Positions 17,551-26,644 of a stretch of 61,471 nt of DNA are shown here, piece after piece. This stretch comes from Burkholderiaceae bacterium (GTDB lineage Bacteria > Pseudomonadota > Gammaproteobacteria > Burkholderiales > Burkholderiaceae_C): positions 1-61,471 of the forward strand of contig CAJYPV010000030.1 in the NCBI GenBank assembly GCA_913776825.1, read 5' to 3'. Made by a program: the position numbers and the translations under genes. The notes under the pieces were generated by a model, which was given only the letters and a program-made list of their open reading frames with translations, ran no database searches and was not told the DNA's origin. Positions within the stretch are counted from its first letter, which is position 1; the number at the start of each line of letters is the position of its first letter.

Positions 17551-19710
17551 TCAGCGACGGCCGCGACCGCCACCACCATTGCCGCCGCCACCACCACCGC
17601 CGCCGCCACGGCGACCGCCGCGGTTGCCGCGATTGATGAAGGCATCGGCGCCAATGTAACCAATCGAGGTCTTCATCGGATCCGGCTGACGCTCGCCGCC
17701 AGGACCGCGACTCCGATCCCCGCCCGGATTGCCATGGCTGGGATCGCTGCCGCCCCGGCCGAAGCCCTGCGGAATGCCGCGCCGGCCGCTGGTGGCGAAA
17801 CGACGGTCGAAGGTCTGCTCCAGCGGATTGACGTGACGCGGGATGAAGTCATCGTCTTCCTCGTCCCGACGGCGCGGGCGCTCCTGCTGCTGGCGCTCAG
17901 GCTGCTGACGCTCCTGCGACGGGCGCTGCTGATGCTGCGGCGGCTGTGCGCGCTGCTCGGCACGCGGTGCCTCGGGACGGCTCGGACGCGGTCCGCCATT
18001 GCCGCCGCCACGACGGCGCTTGCCGCCGCGATCATTGCGGTCGCCACGATCACCCCCCCGGTCGCCGCGGTCGGCGCGATCGCTGCGCTCCTGCGGCACA
18101 TTGCCAGCCAATTGCCGGATGACGCGCACATCGGCATCGCCCAGCTCGACATACACGCCGCGCTTGAGACCGCGCGGCAGCACCACCGTGCCGTAGCGGA
18201 TGCGGATCAGCCGGCTAACCGCCAGACCGACCGCCTCGAACAGCTTGCGGACTTCCCGGTTGCGGCCTTCGGTGATGACCACGCGGTACCAGCGGTTCGC
18301 GCCTTCGCCACCGCCGTCCACGATGCTCTTGAACATCGCCTGTTGACCGTCGACGTCCACACCGGTCAGCAGCGTGTTCTTCTGCTCCGGGCTGAGCGCG
18401 CCCAGCACGCGAACCGCATATTCGCGCTCGACGCCGAAACGCGGATGCATGAGCAGGTTGGCCAATTCACCCGAGTTGGTGAACAGCAGCAGACCTTCGG
18501 TGTTCAAGTCCAGACGACCGACCGACTGCCACTTGCCCTGCGGCAAGCGCGGCAGGTTGCGGAACACCGTCGGACGACCTTCGGGATCATTGAAGGTGAC
18601 GACCTCGCCCACCGGCTTGTGATAGGCCAGGATGCGCGGCGCGATCGGCGCGATGCGCACCTTGATCGGCTTGCCGGCGACGGCGATGCGGTCACCATAG
18701 GAAATGCGTTGGCCGACATGCGCGACCTCGCCATTCACCGTGATCTGACCCTTGGCGATCATGTCTTCGATGTCGCGACGCGAGCCGACGCCTGCCTGCG
18801 CCAGCACCTTCTGCAGCTTGGGGGCATCGGGCTCCGGCGCCAGGACACGCTTGCCCGCGCCTTCCGCGCCGGCCGCCGTGTCGTCGTCGCCCGCATCCGT
18901 CGCGTCGAGTTCGTCGCCCAGGTCCAGGTCGACGTCCGCCGCCTCGACCGACACGTCGTCTTCATCGTCGAAGGCGCCGGACAGCAGCTCGTCAAAACGC
19001 TCCTGCGCACGGGCTTGCAGCTCCGCCGTGTTGGCCTTCGGAGCGCCGCCACCTTGAGCCGCAGACACATCCACCGCACCGCCCTGCTCGCCCTTCTCGC
19101 CCCTCTCCGACGGTCCACGAGGACCGCGCGACGCCGCTTGTGCCGGATCACGCGCTTCGCGCGGCTCACGACCATCACGGCCGCGACGGCGGCGATTGCG
19201 GCCCGAGCGGCCATCGGCATCCGACTCCGACGCTGCCTCGCCCGACGACTCATCCGCGTCGCCTGCAATGACGGCCTGCACCGCCTCAGAAACAGCGGAC
19301 ACCGGGGTGGGGGCCGACGCGATCGTCGCGACCGGGCGGGTCTCCACCTCAGGCATCGGGGCGGACGTCGCGGCTTCGGTCGTGGCCTCCGCGTCCGCCG
19401 CTTTGGCGCGCGTGCGGCGCTTGGGCTTGGTCGGTGCGTCGGCGTCGCCAGACGGCTCCACGGTCGCGGCGGCCGGGGCGCTGGTCTCTGCCGTATCAGC
19501 GGTCTCCGCCGCAGCGGCGGCGGGCTTGCGGCGCGCACGCGGCTTCGGCGGCGCTTCCGCGGTCGATTCGGCCGTCACCTCGGTGGCCGCCTCGGCGCTC
19601 GCGGCGGCCGTCTTGCGGGTCCGCTTCGGGCGGGCAGGCGCCTCGGTCGTCGCGTCGGGCGTGGCCGTCGGCGTGTCGGGCTTGGAATCGTCGATGTCGT
19701 TGGAATTCAT
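17551..19710 (-). CDS. rluB: Pseudouridine synthase RluB with very long disordered ends
   Basis: RluB makes pseudouridine 2605 in 23S rRNA. The catalytic part carries an S4 RNA-binding domain (LQKVLAQAGVGSRRDIEDM, from about residue 297) and the RsuA-family active site GRLDLNTEGLLLF (Asp near 399). At 719 residues it is more than twice the usual size. Residues 1-295 are Ala/Thr/Glu/Lys- and Arg/Gly-rich, including RSGRNRRRRGRDGREPREAR; the C-terminal 180 residues are Arg/Gly/Gln-rich and end in a polyglycine-Arg tail. These ends look disordered and RNA-binding. It starts 38 bp after scpB. RluE/RluF are less likely from the motif spacing. Confidence 0.88.
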   Translation of the reverse strand: MNSNDIDDSKPDTPTATPDATTEAPARPKRTRKTAAASAEAATEVTAESTAEAPPKPRARRKPAAAAAETADTAETSAPAAATVEPSGDADAPTKPKRRTRAKAADAEATTEAATSAPMPEVETRPVATIASAPTPVSAVSEAVQAVIAGDADESSGEAASESDADGRSGRNRRRRGRDGREPREARDPAQAASRGPRGPSERGEKGEQGGAVDVSAAQGGGAPKANTAELQARAQERFDELLSGAFDDEDDVSVEAADVDLDLGDELDATDAGDDDTAAGAEGAGKRVLAPEPDAPKLQKVLAQAGVGSRRDIEDMIAKGQITVNGEVAHVGQRISYGDRIAVAGKPIKVRIAPIAPRILAYHKPVGEVVTFNDPEGRPTVFRNLPRLPQGKWQSVGRLDLNTEGLLLFTNSGELANLLMHPRFGVEREYAVRVLGALSPEQKNTLLTGVDVDGQQAMFKSIVDGGGEGANRWYRVVITEGRNREVRKLFEAVGLAVSRLIRIRYGTVVLPRGLKRGVYVELGDADVRVIRQLAGNVPQERSDRADRGDRGGDRGDRNDRGGKRRRGGGNGGPRPSRPEAPRAEQRAQPPQHQQRPSQERQQPERQQQERPRRRDEEDDDFIPRHVNPLEQTFDRRFATSGRRGIPQGFGRGGSDPSHGNPGGDRSRGPGGERQPDPMKTSIGYIGADAFINRGNRGGRRGGGGGGGGGNGGGGRGRR

Positions 19711-19748
19711 GTGTCGGCTTGCACCTTGTCAGCGGTGGACACGGCTCC

Positions 19749-20936
19749 CTATTCGGGGAGCGCTTTGGGAGACTCGGGGTTGACGACCCCGACCTGTTGT
19801 TCATTGGTCGATGCGCTGTCCGCGCCCGACCTCGGTTTTTCAATGTCTGTCGGCTCGACCTCGACCTGCGTCGATGTCGGCGCCTGACTGGCGACGGCGT
19901 CTTCAGTGGACGAAGTTCCCGTCTGATCCGTGTCCGAACCAGCCACCGGGGACATGCCCCGATCCGGCGCCGGCAGTCGGTCCTCAGCGTCATTCATCAC
20001 AGCGCTTGCAGACAGCGGCGCAGTCGGCTCGGACTCAGGCGCCATGCGGCCACCGTCACCGTCGCTGTCACGATCGCCGAGCGATTCAGCGCCCGACTCC
20101 GGCAGGCGAGATGCCTGCTCATCCACCACTCGCTCCGCTGGCGCCTGCGCCGGATGCAGTTCGGACGCCGGCTCGGACTCTGCCGGCGCGGCGAACGCCA
20201 TGCCGAAAGCGGCCGATCCGAAGGCCATCGCCAGATCGCCGTCCAACTCGGCCGACGAGTCACCCTGCGCTTCCGAATTCGGCGCCGTTTCCCACGTCGC
20301 TTCCGACGCGCCGGGCAGCGGCTCGCCCTCGGCGACCAGGTCCTCGGCTTCGCGGATGTCGGCTGGCAGTTCCTCCAGCAGCGAGCCTTGCAGCGCACCC
20401 GCGATCGGCGTGGGGTCACCCCCCTGGATCAAGGCGGGCAACTGCTCCAAGCTGGACAGCCCCAGGTCATCCAGGAACTGCCGGGTCGTCGCATACAGCG
20501 CCGGTCGGCCGGGGGCTTCCCTGTGCCCGATGACTTCAATCCAGTTCCGGTCTTCCAGTTGCTTGATGATCGGCGTGGCCACCACCACGCCGCGAATGTC
20601 TTCGATGTCGCCCCGCGTCACCGGTTGACGGTAGGCAATGATGGCCAGCGTCTCCAGCACCGCACGCGAGTAGCGCGGCGGCTTTTCCGGATTCAGCCGG
20701 TCCAGGTGTTCGCGCAGTTCCGGACGACTCTGGAATCGCCAGCCCGAGGCCAACGCCACCAGTTCCACACCCCGGCCCTCCCAATCCCGCAGCAACTCGT
20801 CCAGCAGCGAGCGAACGCTGTCGGCATTGAGTTCATCCGCGAAAAGCGAGCGCATGTCGCGCAGGGTCAGCGGCCCCTGCGCGCACAACAGGGCAGTCTC
20901 CAGAACACGCTTGGCCTCCTGCGTGTTCATTGGCAT
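19749..20936 (-). CDS. scpB: Segregation and condensation protein B with acidic C-terminal tail
   Basis: ScpB is the winged-helix kleisin partner of SMC/ScpA in chromosome condensation. Residues 1-185 match the family (AKRVLETALLCAQGPLTLRDM, SRAVLETLAIIAYRQPVTRGDIEDIRGV, GRPALYATTRQFLDDLGL). Residues about 190-395 are an Ala/Glu/Ser/Asp-rich tail without known domains, doubling the usual size. Two ATGs (20936 and 20930) are nearly equal candidates; the GAG upstream is better spaced for the second. scpA is not in the window. Followed at 38 bp by rluB, a frequent pairing. Confidence 0.93.
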   Translation of the reverse strand: MPMNTQEAKRVLETALLCAQGPLTLRDMRSLFADELNADSVRSLLDELLRDWEGRGVELVALASGWRFQSRPELREHLDRLNPEKPPRYSRAVLETLAIIAYRQPVTRGDIEDIRGVVVATPIIKQLEDRNWIEVIGHREAPGRPALYATTRQFLDDLGLSSLEQLPALIQGGDPTPIAGALQGSLLEELPADIREAEDLVAEGEPLPGASEATWETAPNSEAQGDSSAELDGDLAMAFGSAAFGMAFAAPAESEPASELHPAQAPAERVVDEQASRLPESGAESLGDRDSDGDGGRMAPESEPTAPLSASAVMNDAEDRLPAPDRGMSPVAGSDTDQTGTSSTEDAVASQAPTSTQVEVEPTDIEKPRSGADSASTNEQQVGVVNPESPKALPE

Positions 20937-20946
20937 CAGCTCAAGA

Positions 20947-21227
20947 GACCGGCATCAACGCCGGTCCGTTCCGTGTAGTTCGCCATCTTGGGCGTCGGCA
21001 GGGGCAACAGCCGTGCCGAACCAGTTCGATCTGCTTGTGCTTGGGATCTATCGCCACCACCGAGCGCCGCGACGGCGCGAAACGGTGGGAGGGCGGAACG
21101 GGGCGAGGCGGTCAACGACCGGGAGCCTCGCCGCTGGCGCTGCGCGCGGGATCTCAACTGCTGGGCCCGCTGCGGTCTGGCGCAAAACTGGAACGCATTG
21201 TAGCCCCAGCGGCGGACACCGCTTCAA
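20947..21227 (-). promoter_or_regulatory. scpB upstream region with leader hairpin and candidate promoter
   Basis: The 287-bp gap between scpB and rluD holds no gene I can support. A 7-bp inverted repeat GACCGGC/GCCGGTC (20947-20966) ends 10 nt before the scpB start and could fold over the ribosome binding region. A possible minus-strand promoter, TTGAAG (21227-21222) and TACAAT (21202-21197) with a 19-bp spacer, would give a leader of about 250 nt. Read-through from rluD is the alternative. Confidence 0.3.
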
Positions 21228-22303
21228 AAACGCGGCTCGGGCAAACCCGCGCGCTCCCAGGCGGTCCCGAGATCATCCGGCAGCGGCGCCGAAAACACCA
21301 GGGGCGCGCCCGTGATGGGATGCTCAAAACTGAGCCGCGCGGCATGCAGCGCCTGTCGATCCAGGCCCAGCGCCTGCGCGCCGCCATACATCGGATCGGA
21401 GACCAGCGGATGGCCCTGATGGCTCACATGGACACGGATCTGATGGGTGCGCCCGCTGTGCAGCACGCAGTGCAAGGCCGAGACGGTGCGGCGCAGCTCG
21501 CGGGCATCCTGCCACTCGCCTTCGGCCAGCCGGAACACATCGGTGCGCGCGGGCTTGCCGCTGCCCACCACCGCCATGCGGGTGCGCGACTGCGGATCGC
21601 GGCCGATCGGCGCATCGACCGTCCACGACTCCGGCGTGCGCCCATGCGCCAGCGCCAAATATTCCCGATGGACCTCACGGGCCGCGATCATGCGCACCAG
21701 CGCGGTGACCGCAGGCAGGCTCTTGCCGACCACCATCAGCCCCGACGTGTCCTTGTCAAGCCGATGCACGATGCCGCCGCGCGGCAAGGTGGCCGCGCCG
21801 GCGTGATGGGCCAGCAGGCCGTTCATCAGCGTGCCGGACCAGTTGCCGGCGGCCGGATGCACCACCAGGCCCGCAGGCTTGTGGACCACCAGCAGATGCT
21901 CGTCCTCAAAGACAATGTCCAGCGGCATGGCTTCAGCGCGGAAGGCGAGCGCTTCCTCGGTCGGCACCAGCTCCAGCAGCAGACGCTGCCCCAGCCGCAC
22001 CTTGCGCGATGCCTGTGTGGCGACCTGACCGTCCAGTTGAACGCAGCCGCGATCGATCAGCCCTTGCAGGTGATTGCGGGAGAACTCCGGCGCCAGTTGC
22101 ACCAGCCACTTGTCCAACCGCAGGCCCTGTTCGGCCGCGCCGGCTTCGGCCTCGCGGCGTTCCGGCGCTTCGGTGCCGACGTCGTGCGCATCTTCCTGGG
22201 CATCGGGAGAGTCGTGAAGGACCGACACCGAGGGTTCTCCCTGGGCCGCATCCGCACGGTAAAGCTCGCCCGAGGGCGGCGGGGTCGAGCCGACCTGAAC
22301 CAT
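21224..22303 (-). CDS. rluD: 23S rRNA pseudouridine synthase RluD
   Basis: RluD forms pseudouridines 1911/1915/1917 in helix 69 of 23S rRNA. The 359 residues have an S4 domain (LRLDKWLVQLAPEFSRNHLQGLI, from about 61) and the catalytic HRLDKDTSGLMVVGKS (Asp near 178). The first 60 residues are an acidic, Pro/Ser-rich extension. It is divergent from bamD with only 34 bp between start codons, the widely conserved rluD/bamD arrangement. Confidence 0.95.
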   Translation of the reverse strand: MVQVGSTPPPSGELYRADAAQGEPSVSVLHDSPDAQEDAHDVGTEAPERREAEAGAAEQGLRLDKWLVQLAPEFSRNHLQGLIDRGCVQLDGQVATQASRKVRLGQRLLLELVPTEEALAFRAEAMPLDIVFEDEHLLVVHKPAGLVVHPAAGNWSGTLMNGLLAHHAGAATLPRGGIVHRLDKDTSGLMVVGKSLPAVTALVRMIAAREVHREYLALAHGRTPESWTVDAPIGRDPQSRTRMAVVGSGKPARTDVFRLAEGEWQDARELRRTVSALHCVLHSGRTHQIRVHVSHQGHPLVSDPMYGGAQALGLDRQALHAARLSFEHPITGAPLVFSAPLPDDLGTAWERAGLPEPRF

Positions 22304-22308
22304 ATAAT
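22303..22308 (+). promoter_or_regulatory. Candidate -10 element for bamD
   Basis: A perfect TATAAT lies 30 nt before the first possible bamD start and overlaps the rluD start codon on the other strand. No TTGACA-like -35 is present 16-18 bp upstream, so the promoter may need an activator or may be weak. Confidence 0.4.
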
Positions 22309-22337
22309 CGACGCTCCAATTTCAGCAGAGGGCGGCA

Positions 22338-23240
22338 GTGCTGCCAGCCCGTGGGACCATGATCGAGACTTGGGCGTTGCGCCGCACTTCGGCCGACAAG
22401 GCCACCGTTGGGGCAGGCCAGGCGCGCACCGCGCGGCAGTCGCTGGCGCTGACCGCTGTGATGACCGTCCTGACGGCCACCGTGATGGGATTGTCCGGTT
22501 GTTCGTCCAATCCCAAGGACGACCCCAACTCGCAGGCCAACCTCGAGAAATTGTACGCAGAGGCCAAGGAGGACATGATCAGCGGCAGCTACGACCGCGC
22601 GATCAAGTCGCTCGAGCGCATCGAAGGCCGCGCCGCCGGCACCACGCTCGGTCAACAGGCCCAGCTGGACCTGGCCTGGGCCAACTACAAGAGCGGCGAA
22701 CGGGTGCAGGCCGTCACCGTGCTGGACCGCTTCATCAAGCTCAATCCGTCCAGCCCCGCGCTGGACTACGCGCTCTACATGAAGGGCCTGGTCAACTTCA
22801 ACGACGACCTGGGTCTATTCGGTCGGATCGCCCGCCAGGACATCAGCGAGCGCGACCAGCAAGCCGCCCGTGACTCGATGCAGGCCTTCAAGCAACTGGT
22901 CGAGCAGTTCCCGGATTCCAAGTATTCGGAAGACGGCCGCGTTCGCATCGACTACATCACCAACAGCCTGGCGGCCTATGAAGTGCATGTCGCCCGCTAC
23001 TACTACAACCGTGGCGCCTACCTGGCCGCGGCGAACCGCGCTCAAGCGGCGCTGCTCGAGTTCCAGAACGCGCCCGCGCTGGAAGAGGCGTTGTTCATCA
23101 TGGCCCGCAGCTACGACAAGCTCGGCCTGGAACAGTTGCGCGACGACGCTCAGCGCGTGCTGAAGTCCAGCTTCCCGGACAGCAGCTACCTCGCCGGCGG
23201 CGCCAAGGCCAAGGACAAGGCCTGGTGGCAGCTTTGGTAA
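22338..23240 (+). CDS. bamD: Outer-membrane assembly lipoprotein BamD
   Basis: BamD is the essential TPR lipoprotein of the BAM complex. The precursor carries a hydrophobic stretch ending in the lipobox LSGC (Cys near residue 54) and five TPR-like repeats (LYAEAKEDMISGSYDRAIKSLERIE, YNRGAYLAAANRAQAALLEFQNAP). The GTG at 22338 has GAGGG 5 nt upstream; an ATG at 22359 is an alternative with no clear Shine-Dalgarno. Either leaves an unusually long n-region before the signal core. The gene stands alone and ends before a strong terminator. Confidence 0.94.
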   Translation: MLPARGTMIETWALRRTSADKATVGAGQARTARQSLALTAVMTVLTATVMGLSGCSSNPKDDPNSQANLEKLYAEAKEDMISGSYDRAIKSLERIEGRAAGTTLGQQAQLDLAWANYKSGERVQAVTVLDRFIKLNPSSPALDYALYMKGLVNFNDDLGLFGRIARQDISERDQQAARDSMQAFKQLVEQFPDSKYSEDGRVRIDYITNSLAAYEVHVARYYYNRGAYLAAANRAQAALLEFQNAPALEEALFIMARSYDKLGLEQLRDDAQRVLKSSFPDSSYLAGGAKAKDKAWWQLW

Positions 23241-23310
23241 GCCGGCGCGGCTGACCCGCCGCTCCCATGGCGCGAGGGCCGGTTCCCAAAGAACCGGATC
23301 CACACCGACG

Positions 23311-23335
23311 AAGCCCGCCTCTTGGCGGGCTTTTT
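23311..23335 (+). terminator. Rho-independent terminator after bamD
   Basis: AAGCCCGCC (23311-23319), loop TCTT and GGCGGGCTT (23324-23332) form a 9-bp stem running into TTTTT. It lies 71 bp after the bamD stop, in the convergent gap with the helicase gene. Confidence 0.93.
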
Positions 23336-23420
23336 CAATAGGCGGTCCGAGCCGCATGGCGCGGACGATCAATGCGCCGCGACAGTCATCCCGACGACGC
23401 GGCCCACGTGCCGCCGCACG

Positions 23421-25586
23421 TCATTCGCGATGAGACGCCGCCAGCTCCGCGAGCCAGGCTTGCGCCCCGGCTTCGTCGGCGACCTGGGTCATCGGCGGCA
23501 GCGCTTCTCGCAAGCGACGGCCATAGTGCGAGCCTGCCAGTCGCGGGTCACACACGACCAGCAAGCCCCGATCGGTCTCCGTGCGGATCAGCCGACCAGC
23601 GCCCTGCTTCAGCGCGATCGCGGCTTCGGCGATGAAGTACTCGGTGAACGCATTGCGGCCCTCGGCCTCCAGCCGCTGGACCCGCGCCTCCACCAAGGGA
23701 TCATTGGGTGGAGGAAACGGCAGCTTGTCGATCAGCACGCACTGCAGCGCCTCGCCCGGCACATCGATGCCTTCCCAGAAGCTCGCCGATCCGACCAGGA
23801 CCGAGGCCGGGTTCTCGACGAACTGCTGCAGCAGTTGCCGCTTCGGCGCCGTGCCCTGCACCAGCACCTCGATGCGGTGCCCGCCCTCCTCGAAGCGCTG
23901 GCGCAGCACGTCGGAGACGGTCTGCAATTGACGCAGCGTGGTCGTCAGGATGAAGGTGCGCCCACCCAGCCGCGCAGCCAGCCGAGCGCCCAGCAGGCCG
24001 ACCGATTCGCCGTGGTCCGGCTCGGAGGGCTTGGGGAAATGTCGCGGCACATACAGGCGCGCATGGGCGGCGTAATCGAACGGGCTGCCCACCCGCAAGG
24101 TGCGTGAATCACCGAGGCCGGTCTGCTCGGTGAACCAACCGAGCTGCTCATCCTCGCCCAAGGTGGCGGACGTGAAGATCCAGGCCTTGGGCGTGCCCTG
24201 AAGTTGCTCCTGCATGGCCTCACGCACGTCGAGCGGCGACTCCACCAGCCGCACCTGATGCACACCGACATCCACCCAGCGCACCGCGCCCGGATCGGCC
24301 GGTCGAGCGAACAGCAAGGCCAGCTGATAGAGCTCCGCCGCGCGCTCATGCAGACGATGCAGATCAGGGCTGGCCTCCATCACCGCCGCCAGCGCGTCGA
24401 TCGCCTGTTCCAGCGCCTGAGCGGCCTGCGTGAGCGCGGCCTCGAATTCCAGCTGGCCGGCGCACTCGTTCCAGCGCAGCTTGAGCATGCCGCGCAATTC
24501 ACGGCCGCCCGCGCAGGCCAGGCGCAGCGACCGCGCCGCGCGCTCGACGCCCGCGGCCACTTCCTGCCACTCCTGCAGTCCGCGCGCTTGCGACAGGCCC
24601 TCGGCCAGGGTGTCCCGGGCGAAGTCGAACAGCGCCGCGCTGCCCAACATCCGACCGAGGAAATTCAGGCCCGCTTCGGGCAGTTGATGGGCCTCGTCGA
24701 AGATCGCCACTTCCACACTGGGCAGCAGCTCGGCCACGCCGCTGTCGCGCAGCACCATGTCGGCGAAGAAGAGGTGATGGTTGACCACCACCAGATCCGC
24801 TTCCATCGCCTCGCGACGGGCGCGCACCACATGGCAGTCGCGGTAGGACGGGCACTCGGTGCCCAGGCAGTTGTCGCGCGTCGAGCTGACCACCGGGATG
24901 ATGGGCGATCGCTCATCCAGTCCGTCGATCTCGGAGAAATCACCAGTGCGGGTTTGCAGCGCCCAGCGCTCGATGCGGGCGAGCTGCGCCACCGCGCGCC
25001 GATCCGGCAGTTCCGCGCTGTGGCGCGCCTGCTGCATTCGATGCAAGCAGAGGTAACTCCCTCGCCCCTTGAGCAACGCGGCCCGCAGCGGCAAGGCGAA
25101 GGTGTCGAGCAGCCGAGGCAGGTCGCGCATGAAGAGCTGATCCTGCAGGCTCTTGGTCGCGGTGCTGATCAGCGTTCGTCCGCCCGACAGCAATGCGGGC
25201 ACCAGATAGGCGAAGGTTTTGCCGACGCCGGTGCCCGCTTCCACCACCAGCGTCTCGCGGCTGGCGATGGCCTGCGCCACCGCTTGCGCCATGCGCTGCT
25301 GCGGCTCGCGCGGCGCATAGGCGCCATCGGCACGGGAGAGCGGTCCGCCCCGATCGAAAGCCGCCACGACGGCCTGCTCCAGCTCGCCAGGCCGCATGGC
25401 ATCGGCCCTGGCGGGCCGTGGCGCTGCGGGAGGCATGTCCTCGTCGGCGCCCTCCGTCGCCCCGGCCAGCAAGGCGGCGAGCGAGTCAGGATCGTCGTCG
25501 TCCAGCACGTGGGTCACGGGGACGTCGGCATCGTGGGGCGAAGGCGAGCGGGGCGACGGGGTCTCAAGCGGGTTCATCGGGACCAT
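23421..25586 (-). CDS. DinG/YoaA-family Fe-S DNA helicase
   Basis: This is an XPD-type superfamily 2 helicase used in DNA repair. The 721 residues include Walker A EAGTGVGKT (near 116), the DEAH box IFDEAH (near 296) and cysteines at about 178, 239, 244 and 250 that fit the Fe-S cluster of the family. The C-terminal helicase lobe contains VLVGSASFWEGIDVPG and QGAGRLIRTETDRG. The ATG at 25586 has GGAG 7 nt upstream; the next ATG (25577) has none. It overlaps the DUF465 gene by 23 bp. YoaA versus DinG cannot be settled here. The first 80 residues are acidic and variable. Confidence 0.93.
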   Translation of the reverse strand: MVPMNPLETPSPRSPSPHDADVPVTHVLDDDDPDSLAALLAGATEGADEDMPPAAPRPARADAMRPGELEQAVVAAFDRGGPLSRADGAYAPREPQQRMAQAVAQAIASRETLVVEAGTGVGKTFAYLVPALLSGGRTLISTATKSLQDQLFMRDLPRLLDTFALPLRAALLKGRGSYLCLHRMQQARHSAELPDRRAVAQLARIERWALQTRTGDFSEIDGLDERSPIIPVVSSTRDNCLGTECPSYRDCHVVRARREAMEADLVVVNHHLFFADMVLRDSGVAELLPSVEVAIFDEAHQLPEAGLNFLGRMLGSAALFDFARDTLAEGLSQARGLQEWQEVAAGVERAARSLRLACAGGRELRGMLKLRWNECAGQLEFEAALTQAAQALEQAIDALAAVMEASPDLHRLHERAAELYQLALLFARPADPGAVRWVDVGVHQVRLVESPLDVREAMQEQLQGTPKAWIFTSATLGEDEQLGWFTEQTGLGDSRTLRVGSPFDYAAHARLYVPRHFPKPSEPDHGESVGLLGARLAARLGGRTFILTTTLRQLQTVSDVLRQRFEEGGHRIEVLVQGTAPKRQLLQQFVENPASVLVGSASFWEGIDVPGEALQCVLIDKLPFPPPNDPLVEARVQRLEAEGRNAFTEYFIAEAAIALKQGAGRLIRTETDRGLLVVCDPRLAGSHYGRRLREALPPMTQVADEAGAQAWLAELAASHRE

Positions 25587-25767
25587 CCGCCAGCTCCAGC
25601 CGGGCGATTTCATCGCGCAGGGCCAGACGCTGCTTTTTCAGGCGGCGCAGGGACAGCTCATCGGTGGGCTGCAGGTCGGACAGGGCGTCGATGCGACCGT
25701 CCAGTTCGGCATGCGCCATGCGCAATTCGATCAGACGGCGGGCCGGCGAGTGAAGTTGTTCATCCAT
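25564..25767 (-). CDS. DUF465 (YdcH-like) small coiled-coil protein
   Basis: A 67-residue protein with the DUF465 pattern: an N-terminal helix (RLIELRMAHAELDGRIDAL), a turn and a basic second helix with LSLRRLKKQRLALRDEIARLE. The family forms short helical hairpins; function is unknown. It overlaps the helicase start by 23 bp and is read first, so the two are probably translationally coupled. Transcription likely starts from the TATAAT at 25811-25806. Confidence 0.88.
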   Translation of the reverse strand: MDEQLHSPARRLIELRMAHAELDGRIDALSDLQPTDELSLRRLKKQRLALRDEIARLELADGPDEPA

Positions 25768-25805
25768 GCGGGGGGATTCACTCGAACGAAACGACGAGCC
25801 GGGCG

Positions 25806-25813
25806 ATTATAGT
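25806..25813. promoter_or_regulatory. Overlapping divergent -10 elements (DUF465-helicase / PP2C)
   Basis: ATTATAGT contains TATAAT on the minus strand (25811-25806), which would give a 30-nt leader for the DUF465 gene, and TATAGT on the plus strand (25808-25813), whose expected start site falls on the PP2C ATG at 25820. No good -35 is visible for either direction. The two promoters would be mutually exclusive. Confidence 0.4.
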
Positions 25814-25819
25814 TTTGGG

Positions 25820-26587
25820 ATGAGTCGCACATCCCCGGGCTATCGCCTCAACGCCGCTACCGGCATCCATCGAGGCGATCGCCTGTATCAACAAGACCAG
25901 GTCCAGATCCTGGCCCATCCGCGTCAGAGCGGCTGGGTGCTGGGCATCTGCGCCGACGGCATGGGCGGCAAGAGCGGCGGCCGCAAGGCGGCCGACCAGG
26001 TCATCCTGACCGCGCAACAGCTGTTCGAGCGCTTCGTGCCCGGTGAAGAAGATGAGGTCGAGCTGCTGCGCCAGATCGTCTCCGAAGCGCACCTGATGAT
26101 CCGGCTGACGGCCATCTCGGCCGAAGAAGAGCCGCACAGCACGCTGGCGGCCTTCCTGGTCACCGGCGAGCGCCGCTGCCATTGGATCCACACAGGAGAC
26201 TCGCGCCTCTATCACTTCCGCGGGCCCAACATGAAGCTGCGCTCGCTGGATCAGTCCTATGTCCAGCGGCTGGTCGATGAAGGCCAGATCACGGAAGAAG
26301 AAGCGCAGGTCCATCCGCAATCCAACCTGCTGACCGCCTGCCTGGGCACGGTGCAGGAGCCGACGCCGGTCGAATCGACCATCGAGCGCCTGGAGATCGG
26401 CGACAGCCTGATGGCCTGCAGCGACGGACTGTGGCACTACTTCACGCCGGCGGAACTCGGCACGGTGCTGCACAGCCTGCCGCCTCGCGACGGCGCAGAA
26501 CTGCTGGTCAGCAAGGCGCGTCAGCGCGCCAAGGGCACCGGCGACAACCTCTCGATCGCCGTGGTGCGGCTGGATCCGATGGAATGA
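25820..26587 (+). CDS. PP2C-family serine/threonine phosphatase
   Basis: A metal-dependent protein phosphatase of 255 residues. Metal-ligand motifs are in place: GDRLYQQDQV near the N-terminus, ADGMGGKSGG, HTGDSRLYHF, ACSDGLWHYF and GDNLSIAVVRL. There is no membrane or sensor domain, so it acts in the cytoplasm on unknown phosphoproteins; no kinase gene is adjacent. No Shine-Dalgarno precedes the ATG, and a possible -10 lies just 7 bp upstream, so the mRNA may be leaderless. It ends before a strong bidirectional terminator. Confidence 0.92.
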   Translation: MSRTSPGYRLNAATGIHRGDRLYQQDQVQILAHPRQSGWVLGICADGMGGKSGGRKAADQVILTAQQLFERFVPGEEDEVELLRQIVSEAHLMIRLTAISAEEEPHSTLAAFLVTGERRCHWIHTGDSRLYHFRGPNMKLRSLDQSYVQRLVDEGQITEEEAQVHPQSNLLTACLGTVQEPTPVESTIERLEIGDSLMACSDGLWHYFTPAELGTVLHSLPPRDGAELLVSKARQRAKGTGDNLSIAVVRLDPME

Positions 26588-26644
26588 TCCGGACCCGCGC
26601 GGCGAGTCGGTCATCGACGCACCATCCGCGCGGTCGTTGAAAGC

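Noticed and set aside
20936..21157. 73-codon minus-strand frame upstream of scpB
   Set aside because: Overlaps the scpB leader, Arg-rich composition, no ribosome binding site or family features.
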